The notes under the pieces: model-generated
The model's input: only the letters and a program-made list of their open reading frames with translations
Database searches by the model: none
Told to the model about the DNA's origin: nothing
Position numbers and translations under genes: made by a program
Shown here: positions 7,809 through 17,377 of the stretch, in pieces
Position numbering within the stretch: position 1 is the stretch's first letter
Layout of the letters: every line of letters starts with the position of its first letter
Assembly (NCBI GenBank): GCA_902763505.1
Contig: CACWSO010000004.1
Coordinates: forward strand, 1-64,000
DNA length: 64,000 nucleotides
Source: an uncultured Eubacteriales bacterium
GTDB lineage: Bacteria; Bacillota; Clostridia; Peptostreptococcales; Anaerovoracaceae
Direction: 5' to 3'

Positions 7809-7848
7809 CTGAACAAAGAAACAGTATCTGAAATAAGAAGGTAAACAA

Positions 7849-8625
7849 ATGAGAATCGTAGTAAAAATCGGAACGTCTACTCTGGCCCACCCGGGCGGCA
7901 GACTGAACATCAGAAATGTAGAAGAACTGGTCAAGGTCCTGGCTGACCTGAAGAACGCCGGCCATGAAATCATACTCGTCTCATCCGGCGCCATCGGAAT
8001 GGGTATCGGCAAGCTCAACATGGACCGGGCTCATATGGACATCCCGGCGAAACAGGCCGCGGCAGCTGTCGGCCAGTGCGAACTCATGCACACATATGAC
8101 ACATTGTTCCTCAAATACAGCCACACTGTCGGACAGATTCTCATCACGAGCGAGGACATCGAGGATCCGGAGCGCCGGGCAAATTTTGAGAACACCATGA
8201 AGACGCTCCTCGCATTCGGTGCGCTGCCAATCGTGAATGAAAATGACACTGTCGCCACGACAGAGATCAACAGCGTTGGTGATAACGATACTCTCGGCGC
8301 CATCGTAGCCAAAACGATTGGAGCGGATATTCTCATTCTCATGTCGGATATCGACGGGCTGTTCACTGCGGATCCTAATAAAGACCCTTCCGCACGGCTC
8401 ATTGAAACCGTCGAAGAAATCACCAAAGAAATTGAAGCCTTTGCAGGAGGCGCGGGCTCCAGCCTGGGTACCGGCGGAATGGCGACGAAGATCGGCGCAG
8501 CGCAGATGGTGACGGAATCAGGCTGTGATATGGTGATCATCAACGGCAACGATCCATACAAGCTCTACGATATCGTCGAAGGCAAAAGCGCCGGAACGTT
8601 ATTCAAAGGAAATAAATCAAGATAG
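7849..8625 (+). CDS. proB: Glutamate 5-kinase
   Basis: This 258-residue amino-acid kinase phosphorylates glutamate to gamma-glutamyl phosphate, the first step of proline synthesis. The ATP/phosphate site KIGTSTL at the N-terminus, LVSSGAIGMG, the NENDTVAT substrate motif and GTGGMATKI are all clear. It lacks the C-terminal PUA domain of the E. coli enzyme, as in many short Firmicutes forms. It precedes proA by 31 bp and shares the promoter at 7780. Confidence 0.95.
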   Translation: MRIVVKIGTSTLAHPGGRLNIRNVEELVKVLADLKNAGHEIILVSSGAIGMGIGKLNMDRAHMDIPAKQAAAAVGQCELMHTYDTLFLKYSHTVGQILITSEDIEDPERRANFENTMKTLLAFGALPIVNENDTVATTEINSVGDNDTLGAIVAKTIGADILILMSDIDGLFTADPNKDPSARLIETVEEITKEIEAFAGGAGSSLGTGGMATKIGAAQMVTESGCDMVIINGNDPYKLYDIVEGKSAGTLFKGNKSR

Positions 8626-8656
8626 ATTCACAGGATAGATTCAGGAGAACAATCAG

Positions 8657-9913
8657 ATGAATACACAGGAACTGATGAAAGGCGCGCGCAGCGCACGTAC
8701 CGCATTGGCTTCAGCTAGTACAGAAACCAAAAACCATGCGCTGAACTGCATGGCAGACGCTTTAGAAAGAAACACCGCTCCGATTCTTGCCGCGAATGCG
8801 GAAGATATGGAATCTCAGAGGGGGATCATTTCAGATGTCATGCTGGATCGGCTCGCACTCACGGAAGACCGAATCAAAGGTATGGCTGAAGGCATCCGTC
8901 AGGTAGCGGCGCTGCCTGATCCTGTCGGCAAAGTGTTGTCGGAACACGAACGCCCGAATGGAATCAAAATCACCAAAGTTCTCGTCCCGATGGGCGTCAT
9001 CGCCATCATCTATGAGAGCAGACCAAACGTCACTTCAGATGCAGCTGCCCTGGCAATCAAAGCAGGTTCCGCCTGCGTGCTCAGATGCGGCAAAGAAGCG
9101 CACCGCTCCGCAGCGGAAATCGTGAAGGCACTGAAAAGCGGTCTTGCAGAGGCTGGTCTTCCGGAGAACTCCATCGAGCTGATCGAAGATACCACCCGCC
9201 AGTCCGCCGCTGAGATCATGGAAGCGCGGGGCGTCATCGACCTGCTCATTCCGCGCGGCGGCAAAGGGCTCATCAAATCCTGTGTGGACAATGCGAAGGT
9301 CCCTGTCCTTGAAACCGGAACCGGGATCTGCCACATCTACGTCGATAAAGACACCGACCAGGAAATCGCCCTCAACATCCTTGAGAACGCGAAGACAAGC
9401 CGCCCTTCCGTCTGCAATGCAGCGGAGGTCTGCATCGTGCACAAGGATATCGCGAAGGAATTTCTACCGAAGTACTACAACAGACTGGTTGCAGACCGTG
9501 CAAAGGCAGGAGAAACACCGGTTGAACTGAGGCTCGATGAAACCGCTGCCGGCATCATAGATGGAACGGCTGCCGGACCTGATGACTTTGATACGGAATT
9601 TCTGAATTACATCATGGGCGTGAAAGTCGTAGATTCTGTGGAAGAGGCCATCGCTCATATCGACGCCCACTCCACCGGTCATTCAGACTGCATCATTACG
9701 GAAAACGAGGACGCGGCGCGGCTCTTCACTTCGCTTGTCGACTCTGCAGCAGTATACGTCAACGCATCGACCCGTTTCACCGACGGCGGCGAGTTCGGAC
9801 AAGGATGTGAGATGGGCATCTCAACACAGAAGCTGCATGCCCGCGGACCTCTTGGACTCGAAGAGATCTGCACATTTAAGTACATTATATGGGGAAACGG
9901 CCAGATCAGATAA
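8657..9913 (+). CDS. proA: Gamma-glutamyl phosphate reductase
   Basis: The 418-residue enzyme is an aldehyde-dehydrogenase-fold protein that reduces gamma-glutamyl phosphate with NADPH to glutamate semialdehyde. Hallmarks are [27 protein letters not shown], the active-site Cys region [11 protein letters not shown] (near residue 255) and the C-terminal [19 protein letters not shown]. Length is normal. AGGAG lies 8 nt before the ATG. It forms a two-gene operon with proB; proC is not in the window. Confidence 0.96.
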   Translation: MNTQELMKGARSARTALASASTETKNHALNCMADALERNTAPILAANAEDMESQRGIISDVMLDRLALTEDRIKGMAEGIRQVAALPDPVGKVLSEHERPNGIKITKVLVPMGVIAIIYESRPNVTSDAAALAIKAGSACVLRCGKEAHRSAAEIVKALKSGLAEAGLPENSIELIEDTTRQSAAEIMEARGVIDLLIPRGGKGLIKSCVDNAKVPVLETGTGICHIYVDKDTDQEIALNILENAKTSRPSVCNAAEVCIVHKDIAKEFLPKYYNRLVADRAKAGETPVELRLDETAAGIIDGTAAGPDDFDTEFLNYIMGVKVVDSVEEAIAHIDAHSTGHSDCIITENEDAARLFTSLVDSAAVYVNASTRFTDGGEFGQGCEMGISTQKLHARGPLGLEEICTFKYIIWGNGQIR

Positions 9914-9968
9914 TACAAGGACTGAATATCAGGCCAAAATACATTCTTAATACAATTTTTACATTTAT

Positions 9969-9997
9969 TTTACACCTCCTCAGTGGTATGATATAAT
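9969..9997 (+). promoter_or_regulatory. Promoter of the yfcC-pepD operon
   Basis: TTTACA (9969-9974), a 17-bp spacer and a consensus TATAAT (9992-9997) predict a start near 10004 and a 5' leader of about 36 nt. Confidence 0.65.
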
Positions 9998-10039
9998 TCG
10001 TGCGCAATTATGGTATTTGCACCAGAGGAGGTATTTTTT

Positions 10040-11590
10040 ATGGTAAACAAATTAAAGAAGAAAGAAAAGAAAAAAAGAGGTTTTCTGTCTTCATTCTCAA
10101 TCTGCTTCCTCGTAGTTCTTCTGGCAGCAATCCTGTCATGGATCATCCCTGCCGGCAATTACGATACATTGGTATATGATGAAGGTTCAAACGAATTTAT
10201 CGTATACTCCGCAGATTATGATGAAGAAGCCGGAACAGGCACAGAGACTGCTTATCCGGCAACCCAGGAGACACTGGATGAATTCGGCATCACTGCCGGA
10301 CTCGACAACTTCACAAACGGCAACATCTACAAGCCAATGTCGATTCCTGGCACATACCAGAAAGTCGAAGCACATCATCAGGGCATCAAAGAATTTCTGG
10401 CATCTCCGGTACAGGGTACCGCAGATGGTTTTGACATCATATTCTTTATCCTGATGCTCGGTGGTACCATCGGTGTCATCAACTACATCGGCGCATTCAA
10501 CGCGGGAATCGGCGCTTTGGCGAAATCCTGCAAGGGCCGCGAGCAGATCATCCTGATCGCAGTTACTGCGCTGATCGCTCTGGCAGGAACAGTTGAAGGT
10601 TTCTGCGAAGAGACAATCGCACTTTATCCGGTACTTGTTCCGGTGTTCCTGGCAGCAGGCTATGATGCCATCACTGCCGTAGGTGCCATCTACATGGGAT
10701 CAACCATCGGCTGCATGTTCAGTACGATCAACCCATTCTCCGTAGGTATCGCATCCTATGCTGCAGGAACTTCCATGAATGCCGGCCTTGGCTTCAGAGT
10801 CGTCGGTCTGCTGATTGGAACAATCATCACAATTCTCTACCTGATGAGATATGCGCAGAAGATCAAGAAGGACCCAGAGAAGTCACTGGTTTATGACCAG
10901 AGAGAACTGGTTCACGAGAAATTCTCTGCCATCGACATGGAGAATATTCCGGAATTTACAACAAGAAGAAAGCTCGCTCTGCTGGCATTCGTTCTGACAT
11001 TTGCCATCATGATCCTCGGCATCATGAAGCTCGGATGGTGGTTTGAAGAACTGTCAATCCTGTTCATGTGCTCAGGCGTTGCCATCGGTATCATCGGCGG
11101 CATCGGCGAGAAGAACATCGTTCGTGAATTCGTAAACGGCGCAGCTGACTTGGTAGGCGTAGCCCTGATCCTGGGTGTTGCAAGAGCTGTTACGATCCTG
11201 CTGGACAACGGAAACATTTCCGGAACCATTCTGGAAGGACTGTCCACTGCAGTATCCGGCATGCCTCCTGCAGTATTCCTCGTTCTGCTGATGCTGGTTT
11301 ATGTAATTCTCGGATTCTTCATCAACTCATCATCAGGACTGGCTGTACTGTCCATTCCTATCATGGCGCCTCTTGCTGATATCGTAGGTATCCCAAGAGA
11401 ACTGATCGTATCCGCTTACGTATACGGTCTGGGCATCATCACTTTCATCACTCCGACAGGTATCGTAATGCCTTCACTGGAAGTTGTTGAAACTACTTAT
11501 GACAGATGGCTGAGACTGGCAATGCCGCTCGTTATCATACTGACTGTATGGGGCGCAATCATGCTCGTCGCTCAGCTGATGTTCACCTAA
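10040..11590 (+). CDS. yfcC: YfcC-family membrane carrier (C4-dicarboxylate/basic amino acid carrier superfamily)
   Basis: The 516-residue protein has a basic N-terminus (KKKEKKKRG), then a first membrane helix, a roughly 90-residue external loop and about eleven further hydrophobic segments. This is the layout of the YfcC/DcuC-like family. Motifs include GTVEGFCEETIALYPVLVP and INSSSGLAVLSIPIMAPLAD. Relatives are annotated as putative basic amino-acid antiporters or short-peptide carriers, with little direct proof. I chose the ATG at 10040 because GAGGAGGT is 7 nt upstream. The dipeptidase pepD follows after 15 bp, which suggests that small peptides or their products are the cargo. Confidence 0.85.
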   Translation: MVNKLKKKEKKKRGFLSSFSICFLVVLLAAILSWIIPAGNYDTLVYDEGSNEFIVYSADYDEEAGTGTETAYPATQETLDEFGITAGLDNFTNGNIYKPMSIPGTYQKVEAHHQGIKEFLASPVQGTADGFDIIFFILMLGGTIGVINYIGAFNAGIGALAKSCKGREQIILIAVTALIALAGTVEGFCEETIALYPVLVPVFLAAGYDAITAVGAIYMGSTIGCMFSTINPFSVGIASYAAGTSMNAGLGFRVVGLLIGTIITILYLMRYAQKIKKDPEKSLVYDQRELVHEKFSAIDMENIPEFTTRRKLALLAFVLTFAIMILGIMKLGWWFEELSILFMCSGVAIGIIGGIGEKNIVREFVNGAADLVGVALILGVARAVTILLDNGNISGTILEGLSTAVSGMPPAVFLVLLMLVYVILGFFINSSSGLAVLSIPIMAPLADIVGIPRELIVSAYVYGLGIITFITPTGIVMPSLEVVETTYDRWLRLAMPLVIILTVWGAIMLVAQLMFT

Positions 11591-11605
11591 AAAGGAGAAC
11601 CCGAT

Positions 11606-13072
11606 ATGGCTGTATTAGAAGGATTAAAACCTGAAAAAGTTTTTCAGTACTTCGAAGCAATCTGCCAGATTCCGCACGGATCCGGCAACACAAAACAGCT
11701 CAGCGACTGGCTTGTTGATTTTGCAAAAGCCAGAGATCTGGAGTTCTACCAGGATGAGCTGAACAACGTGATCATTATCAAGGAAGCTTCTGCAGGATAT
11801 GAGGACAGCGAACCTGTTATCCTGCAGGGCCATATCGATATGGTCTGCAATCAGGAAGATTCCTGCACGAAGGACATGGCCAAGGAAGGCCTGGATCTGG
11901 TCTTAGAGGGTGACACCCTCTATGCAGAAGGTACGACCCTCGGCGGAGATGACGGCATTGCCGCTGCATTCATGCTGGCGATCCTTGACGACGAAGATCT
12001 CCCTCATCCAAGAGTTGAGATGGTCTTCACCACAGAGGAAGAAACCGGTCTCTACGGCGCGGAAGCCATCGACGTTTCACCGCTGAAAGGCAGACGTTTC
12101 ATCAATATCGACTCCGAAGACGAAGGTATCCTGACAGTGGGATGCGCCGGCGGTGTAACCGGCATCGGATGCATTCCTTTCACCAGAGAATCCTATGAAG
12201 GACAATCCTTCGAAATCAAGCTCTTCGGATTCAGAGGAGGCCACTCCGGCACAGAGATCATTCTCGGTCAGGAAAATGCTGCGAAAGTGCTGGGCAGACT
12301 GCTCTACGAACTGCAGGACGTTGCGGACGCCCGTATCGTAACTTTGGAAAGCGGTGTTGCGGACAACGTCATTCCAACATCCGCTTCCGCAGTCATCGTG
12401 ACGCCGTCTGCTGAGAAAGCACGTGAAGTATTCGAATCCTGTAAGGCTATCTTCACTCATGAATTCAAAGTCGATACGGACTTCGATATGACGCTTGCTG
12501 AAACTGACAACAGCCTCGATCCAATGGACGAAGCATCCTGCGAAAAAGTGCTGGCTTATCTGATCGGTACACCGAACGGCATCGAAAAGATGACCATCGG
12601 TATCGAAGGTCTGCCGCAGACATCTCTCAACCTGGGTGTTTTGAAAACAATCGACGCCTGCGATGACTGTTGTGCTGACGCTGCCGGTTGTGTGGAATAC
12701 ACATTCTGCATCCGCAGTTCTGTTGATTCCGAGTGTGAGATGCTGGCACGCCGTTTGGAATGCCAGATCAAACCGCTCGGCGGCAGTCTCAGAAGAGAAG
12801 GCCCTTATCCTGGATGGGAGTACTCCCCTGTTTCACCGCTTCGCGACTTGATTTGCGAAGTCTACAAGGAACAGTGCGGCAAGGACATGGTCATCGAAGC
12901 CATCCACGCCGGTCTGGAATGCGGATACTTCTCCGGCAAGATTCCTGGTCTGGACTGTGTTTCTATCGGACCTGATGTACGCGACGTACACACGCCGAAT
13001 GAAACTCTGAGCATCAGCTCAACCCAGAGAACTTGGGCGCTCGTCACAGAAGTGCTGGCAAGAATGAAATAA
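11606..13072 (+). CDS. pepD: Cytosol non-specific dipeptidase (aminoacyl-histidine dipeptidase, M20C)
   Basis: This 488-residue M20-family zinc peptidase hydrolyses dipeptides in the cytoplasm. The metal-binding motifs are visible in order: QGHIDMVC (first His ligand), TLGGDDGI (bridging Asp), TTEEETG (catalytic Glu and metal ligand) and a C-terminal HAGLECG segment with the last His. A lid/dimerisation domain lies between them (FRGGHSGTEI, near residue 210). Length is typical of PepD. Co-transcription with the YfcC-type carrier points to uptake or exchange of peptides for amino-acid fermentation. Confidence 0.94.
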   Translation: MAVLEGLKPEKVFQYFEAICQIPHGSGNTKQLSDWLVDFAKARDLEFYQDELNNVIIIKEASAGYEDSEPVILQGHIDMVCNQEDSCTKDMAKEGLDLVLEGDTLYAEGTTLGGDDGIAAAFMLAILDDEDLPHPRVEMVFTTEEETGLYGAEAIDVSPLKGRRFINIDSEDEGILTVGCAGGVTGIGCIPFTRESYEGQSFEIKLFGFRGGHSGTEIILGQENAAKVLGRLLYELQDVADARIVTLESGVADNVIPTSASAVIVTPSAEKAREVFESCKAIFTHEFKVDTDFDMTLAETDNSLDPMDEASCEKVLAYLIGTPNGIEKMTIGIEGLPQTSLNLGVLKTIDACDDCCADAAGCVEYTFCIRSSVDSECEMLARRLECQIKPLGGSLRREGPYPGWEYSPVSPLRDLICEVYKEQCGKDMVIEAIHAGLECGYFSGKIPGLDCVSIGPDVRDVHTPNETLSISSTQRTWALVTEVLARMK

Positions 13073-13106
13073 TCGATTGCGTGAACAACGCGATACAACA
13101 AAGCAA

Positions 13107-13139
13107 TAAAAGACTGCTGCATGATGCAGCAGTCTTTTT
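13107..13139. terminator. Bidirectional terminator between pepD and the amidohydrolase gene
   Basis: AAAGACTGCTGCA and TGCAGCAGTCTTT form a 13-bp stem around a 3-nt loop, with A's before and T's after. It therefore serves both convergent genes. Confidence 0.9.
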
Positions 13140-13164
13140 CGTTTTTGATCGTATCGATTCAGTC

Positions 13165-14817
13165 TTACCCTTTGTATGTCACTTCGCCATCCGCAATGGT
13201 CATGAATACCTTCACATCATGCAAGTCTTTGACAGGAACATCGAAGAGATCCTGCTCGAGGATGACGATGTCTGCATATTTACCGACTTCCAGTGATCCG
13301 GTGATTTTTTCATCACGTAGGAAGTACGCATTGTTGCAGGTGAAGGTATCGATCATCTGCTGCAGACTGACTCTCTGATCCGGACCGAGTACCAGATCCG
13401 GATCGACTGCATCCGGATCGACCGTCTCCACCAGTCTCGTCATGCCGATCTGCATACCCTTCGGTGGGAATGGATCCGGCGTAACAGAGTAGTCACTGGC
13501 TGCACCGACGACGAGTCCTGCATCGAAGAGATCCTTCATCGGATACTCCCGGAATGCACGTTCACCCAGATACGGTCTCTCCAGTCCCTCAAAATAACCT
13601 TGTTCCTTAAAGAACCAGTATGGGTTGGAGATACAGATGACGTTATGGGCTATCATACGAGGCATATCCGCAGGATCGACGAGCTGCAAGTGGGTCATGC
13701 TGACGCGTCTGTCCGGATTCTCCGGATTGAGTGCGTCCACTTGATCCATGCAGTCGAGGGCCATTTCGCAGGCTGCATCTCCGATGACATGGAAGTGGAT
13801 ATCGAATTTGTCTCTATCCGCCATCCGGCAGAAATCCACGAGATTATCCATCTTCCAAATCGGGTCTCCGTAATAATTCGGGTCATCCTCATAAGGTTCC
13901 TTCAGCATGCCGGTCTTCCCTTCGATGACGCCGTCCGTCAGAATCTTGACCATTTCGAAGCTGACCTGATCGCCCGCTTCACGCCCTTTCTCCCTGTATT
14001 CCAAATACTTTTCATAGTGCTTGAACGGCTCATCTTCTGATACTTCAAAGGCCGCCCTGACTCTACACTTGAGCTCCCCTGCCTTCTGCATTTCCAGCAG
14101 CGTCTCGTTGAAATCATTGTAGACAGGATTCAAGGCATCCATGATGGTCGTTACGCCGAACTTCGCGTAGAAGTCCTGCATGTATTGGATAACAGCCTTG
14201 TACTCTTCTTTTCCAAAAGCAAGACGTGCTTTGTCGAGCAGCTTGATGGCGGCGAATTCTCTGAAGGCGCCGCTCGGATATCCGTCCGCTTCCCTTTCGA
14301 TGACGTTTCCTTCCGGTACAGTCGTCTCCGCCGTGATACCGCAAAGCTCTATCGCCTTTGTATTGGCCCACATGGTGTGGTGATCTCCGGAGTCGACGAT
14401 AATCGGCTTATCCGGGCATACAGAATCCAGTGCCTGTCTCGTCGGACCGTTTGGACCGAAGGCGGGGTTGATCCACCCCGCTCCTTCGTATTTCTCCATC
14501 TCAGGATGACTGTCAACGTATTCTTTGATCCGCTTCAGGTAGTCTTCTTCGTTGTCGAGATCATGAAGTACGACTTTGTACAGCATCTCAGGACCTGCGA
14601 TGGACAGATGCATGTGGGAATCGATGAACCCCGGAAGCATCATTCTGCCTTCGAGATCAATGACCTTTGCAGCTTCTGCCTTCAGGGCTTCCGCTTCCGC
14701 ATTGCTCCCGACGAAGGCAATCTTATTGCCGCTTATGGCCAGCGCCTCCGCGCAGCTTCTCTCCTCATCCTGCGTGTGAATTCTACCGTTCACGAATAAC
14801 GTGTCATATTTACTCAT
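13165..14817 (-). CDS. YtcJ-type amidohydrolase
   Basis: The 550-residue protein belongs to the amidohydrolase_3 / YtcJ group. An N-terminal beta-sandwich is followed by the first metal-site motif GFIDSHMHL (near residues 63-71), FHVIGDAACEMAL in the barrel, SDYSVTPDPFP with the late catalytic Asp, and a C-terminal GKYADIVILEQDLF segment. These enzymes are metal-dependent hydrolases of amide or ester bonds with mostly unknown substrates. It is the last gene of a minus-strand operon whose previous gene is an NCS1 permease (45 bp apart), so its substrate is probably what that permease imports. AAGGAG precedes the ATG. Confidence 0.88.
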   Translation of the reverse strand: MSKYDTLFVNGRIHTQDEERSCAEALAISGNKIAFVGSNAEAEALKAEAAKVIDLEGRMMLPGFIDSHMHLSIAGPEMLYKVVLHDLDNEEDYLKRIKEYVDSHPEMEKYEGAGWINPAFGPNGPTRQALDSVCPDKPIIVDSGDHHTMWANTKAIELCGITAETTVPEGNVIEREADGYPSGAFREFAAIKLLDKARLAFGKEEYKAVIQYMQDFYAKFGVTTIMDALNPVYNDFNETLLEMQKAGELKCRVRAAFEVSEDEPFKHYEKYLEYREKGREAGDQVSFEMVKILTDGVIEGKTGMLKEPYEDDPNYYGDPIWKMDNLVDFCRMADRDKFDIHFHVIGDAACEMALDCMDQVDALNPENPDRRVSMTHLQLVDPADMPRMIAHNVICISNPYWFFKEQGYFEGLERPYLGERAFREYPMKDLFDAGLVVGAASDYSVTPDPFPPKGMQIGMTRLVETVDPDAVDPDLVLGPDQRVSLQQMIDTFTCNNAYFLRDEKITGSLEVGKYADIVILEQDLFDVPVKDLHDVKVFMTIADGEVTYKG

Positions 14818-14861
14818 ATTGAGCTCCTTGTTCCTTTTGCTGTCTTTGTTGTTTTTGCATC

Positions 14862-16286
14862 CTATGCTTTTGCTTTTACTGCCGCTTCATACTCATCCGC
14901 ATAGCCGAATCCGCCGACACCGTGCTTCTGCATCCACTTGCCGTAGAGGAAATACGCCACGAGGGCGAATACGCATGATGGAATGAACGCCGATGTGTAA
15001 CCGAAGCATGCTGCGTATCTCCAAGTTGCAGGGTCCAGTATTATGATGTAGATGACAACGGAAATCGCCAGGATGATGATGCCGCCCCAGTTTCCGCCGC
15101 CCTGATATCTCATACCGGACGTAGCGGTAACATCATACAGATCACGAAGATTGACATGACCTCTTCTGAAGTAGAAGTAGTCAAGAATCTGAATGACTGA
15201 CATCGGTCCGAAGATCGCTGCGCTGTAGTTCATGAGCAGCTGGTAATGGGTGTACATGAAGTCCTGGAAGAACGAGAAGATGATGACCGGAACCAGGAAC
15301 AACGCAACTGGCCAGATCCACTTCCTGTTCGCGAAGAAGTTGTAGTTCTTCAACCCAAGACAGGTGTTATAGAATGCGTAGGATCCTGAAGTCAGGTTCG
15401 CCAGGATGACGAAGAACAGTGCCAGACAGCCGAATCCGATGCCGCCGAGCGGAACCATCCACTCCGTCGGATCGGAACTTCCTACGGTGTAAGCGGATGC
15501 TGCGGAGAGCATTGCTACGACAACAGGCATTATCGCCAGTCCAACCATGTTGCCCCACAGGGCAGATGACTTCGTCTTGTTCAGTCTACCCAGAGCACCG
15601 ATGCCAGGCCACCACGAGATACCGGCGCCGATGCCCAGCTCCAGTGAGAGCAGGACGTTGATCTTCTGATCCGGATACGGCCACAGCGGCTGCGCATTCC
15701 AGATGTCATGCCATGTCGTCTTCATAATGAGTGCAACGATCATGATTAGCAGGCAGGCGCAGAGTCCCGGAACCATGATTCTGTTCATGATCTTCAGGGC
15801 TGCCGGGCCCTTCCATGTGATAAATCCCATGATCAGCGCTGCGATAATTGTGCAGAAGATGACGCCGCCGGATGCCAGTGTGTGTCCGGTCAGTGCCGTC
15901 ATCAGACTGTTGGATGAACGTGCGCACATGGAGGACAGTATGATCGCCCAGCCTACGTTCAGGAAGATGAAGATGCCGAATACGATCTTCATACCTATTT
16001 TTCCAAAGAAAATACCGATTGCTGTGTAGGAGTCAACGCCGTACTTATGTGCGATGATCGATACCGCGACCGCTACCAGCAGTGTGCCGATCAGGTTTCC
16101 AGCCAGGGCCGTAATCAGCGCCATTTTGAAACTGAGGATGCCTGCGAGCAATCCGCCCGTCAGGAAGCACCACGTTGCAACACCGTATCCGGTGTTTGCA
16201 AACAGGGAGTCTCCCATTCCATACATTCTCTCTTCTTTGAGCAAAGGCATGGAACTGAATTTCGCTTCTCTTGCATAATTATCCAT
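14862..16286 (-). CDS. NCS1-family nucleobase/hydantoin-type permease
   Basis: The 474-residue, twelve-segment membrane protein has the NCS1 layout with an early NTGYGVATWCFLTGG helix and the GISWWPGIGALGRL stretch in the middle. Known NCS1 transporters bring in cytosine, purines, uracil, allantoin, hydantoins or thiamine with H+ or Na+. The C-terminal region (YFYFRRGHVNLRDLYD) is typical of the cytosine/purine branch. It sits 14 bp after a tiny membrane-protein gene and before the amidohydrolase. GGAGG lies 9 nt before the ATG. Context suggests a nitrogen heterocycle or cyclic amide as substrate; this is inference. Confidence 0.88.
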   Translation of the reverse strand: MDNYAREAKFSSMPLLKEERMYGMGDSLFANTGYGVATWCFLTGGLLAGILSFKMALITALAGNLIGTLLVAVAVSIIAHKYGVDSYTAIGIFFGKIGMKIVFGIFIFLNVGWAIILSSMCARSSNSLMTALTGHTLASGGVIFCTIIAALIMGFITWKGPAALKIMNRIMVPGLCACLLIMIVALIMKTTWHDIWNAQPLWPYPDQKINVLLSLELGIGAGISWWPGIGALGRLNKTKSSALWGNMVGLAIMPVVVAMLSAASAYTVGSSDPTEWMVPLGGIGFGCLALFFVILANLTSGSYAFYNTCLGLKNYNFFANRKWIWPVALFLVPVIIFSFFQDFMYTHYQLLMNYSAAIFGPMSVIQILDYFYFRRGHVNLRDLYDVTATSGMRYQGGGNWGGIIILAISVVIYIIILDPATWRYAACFGYTSAFIPSCVFALVAYFLYGKWMQKHGVGGFGYADEYEAAVKAKA

Positions 16287-16300
16287 TGACCTTCACCTCC

Positions 16301-16516
16301 TTACATAACAATGAATGAAATGATCGACAGGATCACACCAAGTATGCCCGTTCCTGCGAGAGCCCACCAGTTGGCCTTCGACAGCGGTTCATAGGTGTCC
16401 TGTTCTAATTCCGCGATCGCCACACGACGAATCAGTTCGTCTTCGACCTCTTTTTCGAAGCCGCTCTTGCCTTCGAGAGCCTCTCGGACCTGGGCTTCGT
16501 TGCCGAGTTCTAACAT
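16301..16516 (-). CDS. Small single-span membrane protein partnered with the NCS1 permease
   Basis: The 71-residue protein has a charged N-terminal half, likely helical (EVEDELIRRVAIAELEQ), and one C-terminal membrane helix (WWALAGTGILGVILSIISFIVM region, residues 50-71). I do not recognise a family. It has a strong AAGGAGG site, 10 nt before the ATG. It lies directly between the YgjV gene and the permease in the same operon, which suggests an accessory subunit of the permease. The layout recalls small partner proteins of other transporters, but no homology is claimed. Confidence 0.7.
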   Translation of the reverse strand: MLELGNEAQVREALEGKSGFEKEVEDELIRRVAIAELEQDTYEPLSKANWWALAGTGILGVILSIISFIVM

Positions 16517-16563
16517 AATGCATGCACCTCCTTAGTATGATAAAACAATTGCAAATAATGAAC

Positions 16564-17097
16564 TTATTTAGAGAAATCCGGATCGTCGAGACCCTTCCAT
16601 CCGAAGCGGATGATCGAGACAACGACCGATCCCAGAATCACCAACTCTGTCAGGACGCCGCCGTATGCGCCCGAGATGAAATCGTAGAGCAGCCACGCCG
16701 GCGATACGCAAATCAACTCTCCAAGCCGCAGCCACTTCGCGCTATTCGTCCAGAAGGTGAGCGTTCCTACTGCAAAAGCAATAAACGGCAGAATGTCCAG
16801 CAGGCTGTTCCAGGTTATGATCATATAAATCAGGCTTGGAATGCAGAAGATCCATGCCACTGCTTTGACCTGCAGCCACTTCCAGTCGTTGTACTTGCAC
16901 AGGAGAATGTTCCGCAGGATCTGCATACCCATGTTGAACAGGCCTCCTCTTGCTCCAAGCAGGAAGAACTGGACGCCGTAGAACACATTTGCGATGGACT
17001 GGATGATGAACAGCCCCTTATTCGATTTTACCTGGAACGAAATGATGAAACACAGTGTGGACAACACTCCGAATCCGTTCGCGATGAGTTTGATCAT
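16564..17097 (-). CDS. ygjV: YgjV-family membrane protein, copy 1
   Basis: The 177-residue protein has about six hydrophobic segments and the sequence CFIISFQVKSNKGLFIIQS near its start, typical of the Imp-YgjV family of inner-membrane proteins with no established role. A second, related copy lies at 47293-47841 and shares the QVKSNKGL motif, the LGA-G segment and the C-terminal PxWLLYD-I-GAY-like block. It appears to be the first gene of the operon that continues with the small membrane protein, NCS1 permease and amidohydrolase. No good ribosome site is seen before the ATG. Confidence 0.8.
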   Translation of the reverse strand: MIKLIANGFGVLSTLCFIISFQVKSNKGLFIIQSIANVFYGVQFFLLGARGGLFNMGMQILRNILLCKYNDWKWLQVKAVAWIFCIPSLIYMIITWNSLLDILPFIAFAVGTLTFWTNSAKWLRLGELICVSPAWLLYDFISGAYGGVLTELVILGSVVVSIIRFGWKGLDDPDFSK

Positions 17098-17282
17098 GGC
17101 TTCGCTATCGTCTGTTTCTTTAATTTGTTTTTCACTTTACTGTAGTTTAATTATAAAGCCGTAAAACATATATTTCAAATAATAGTAAGTCCGAATCGAA
17201 ACCAATTTAAGGTCAACTCTGTACTGTTATGCTGAAGTGAAGTTTTTCCCCTTGTCCGACGGCATACAGACCTAAATGATTC

Positions 17283-17311
17283 TTGAACTTTCTGACCGCC
17301 AAGGGTAAAAT
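17283..17311 (+). promoter_or_regulatory. Promoter of molybdenum hydroxylase 1
   Basis: TTGAAC (17283-17288), a 17-bp spacer and TAAAAT (17306-17311) predict a start near 17318. This is immediately before or inside a large palindrome. Confidence 0.6.
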
Positions 17312-17347
17312 ATTTATAAGTATAATTAGCTAATTATATTCATAAGT
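17312..17347. promoter_or_regulatory. Palindromic operator candidate at the molybdenum hydroxylase 1 start site
   Basis: TATAATTAGCTAATTATA (17321-17338) is a perfect 18-bp palindrome. Extending it to 36 bp gives arms matching at about 15 of 18 positions. It overlaps the predicted transcription start, which is where a repressor would bind. No regulator gene is adjacent. Confidence 0.5.
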
Positions 17348-17377
17348 TAAATAAGTTAATATCAAACGGAGGCAATT

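Noticed and set aside
9974-10032. Hairpin hiding the yfcC ribosome site (ACCTCCTC with GAGGAGGT)
   Set aside because: The upstream arm lies inside the promoter spacer, before the predicted start of transcription (TATAAT at 9992-9997), so it should not be in the RNA.
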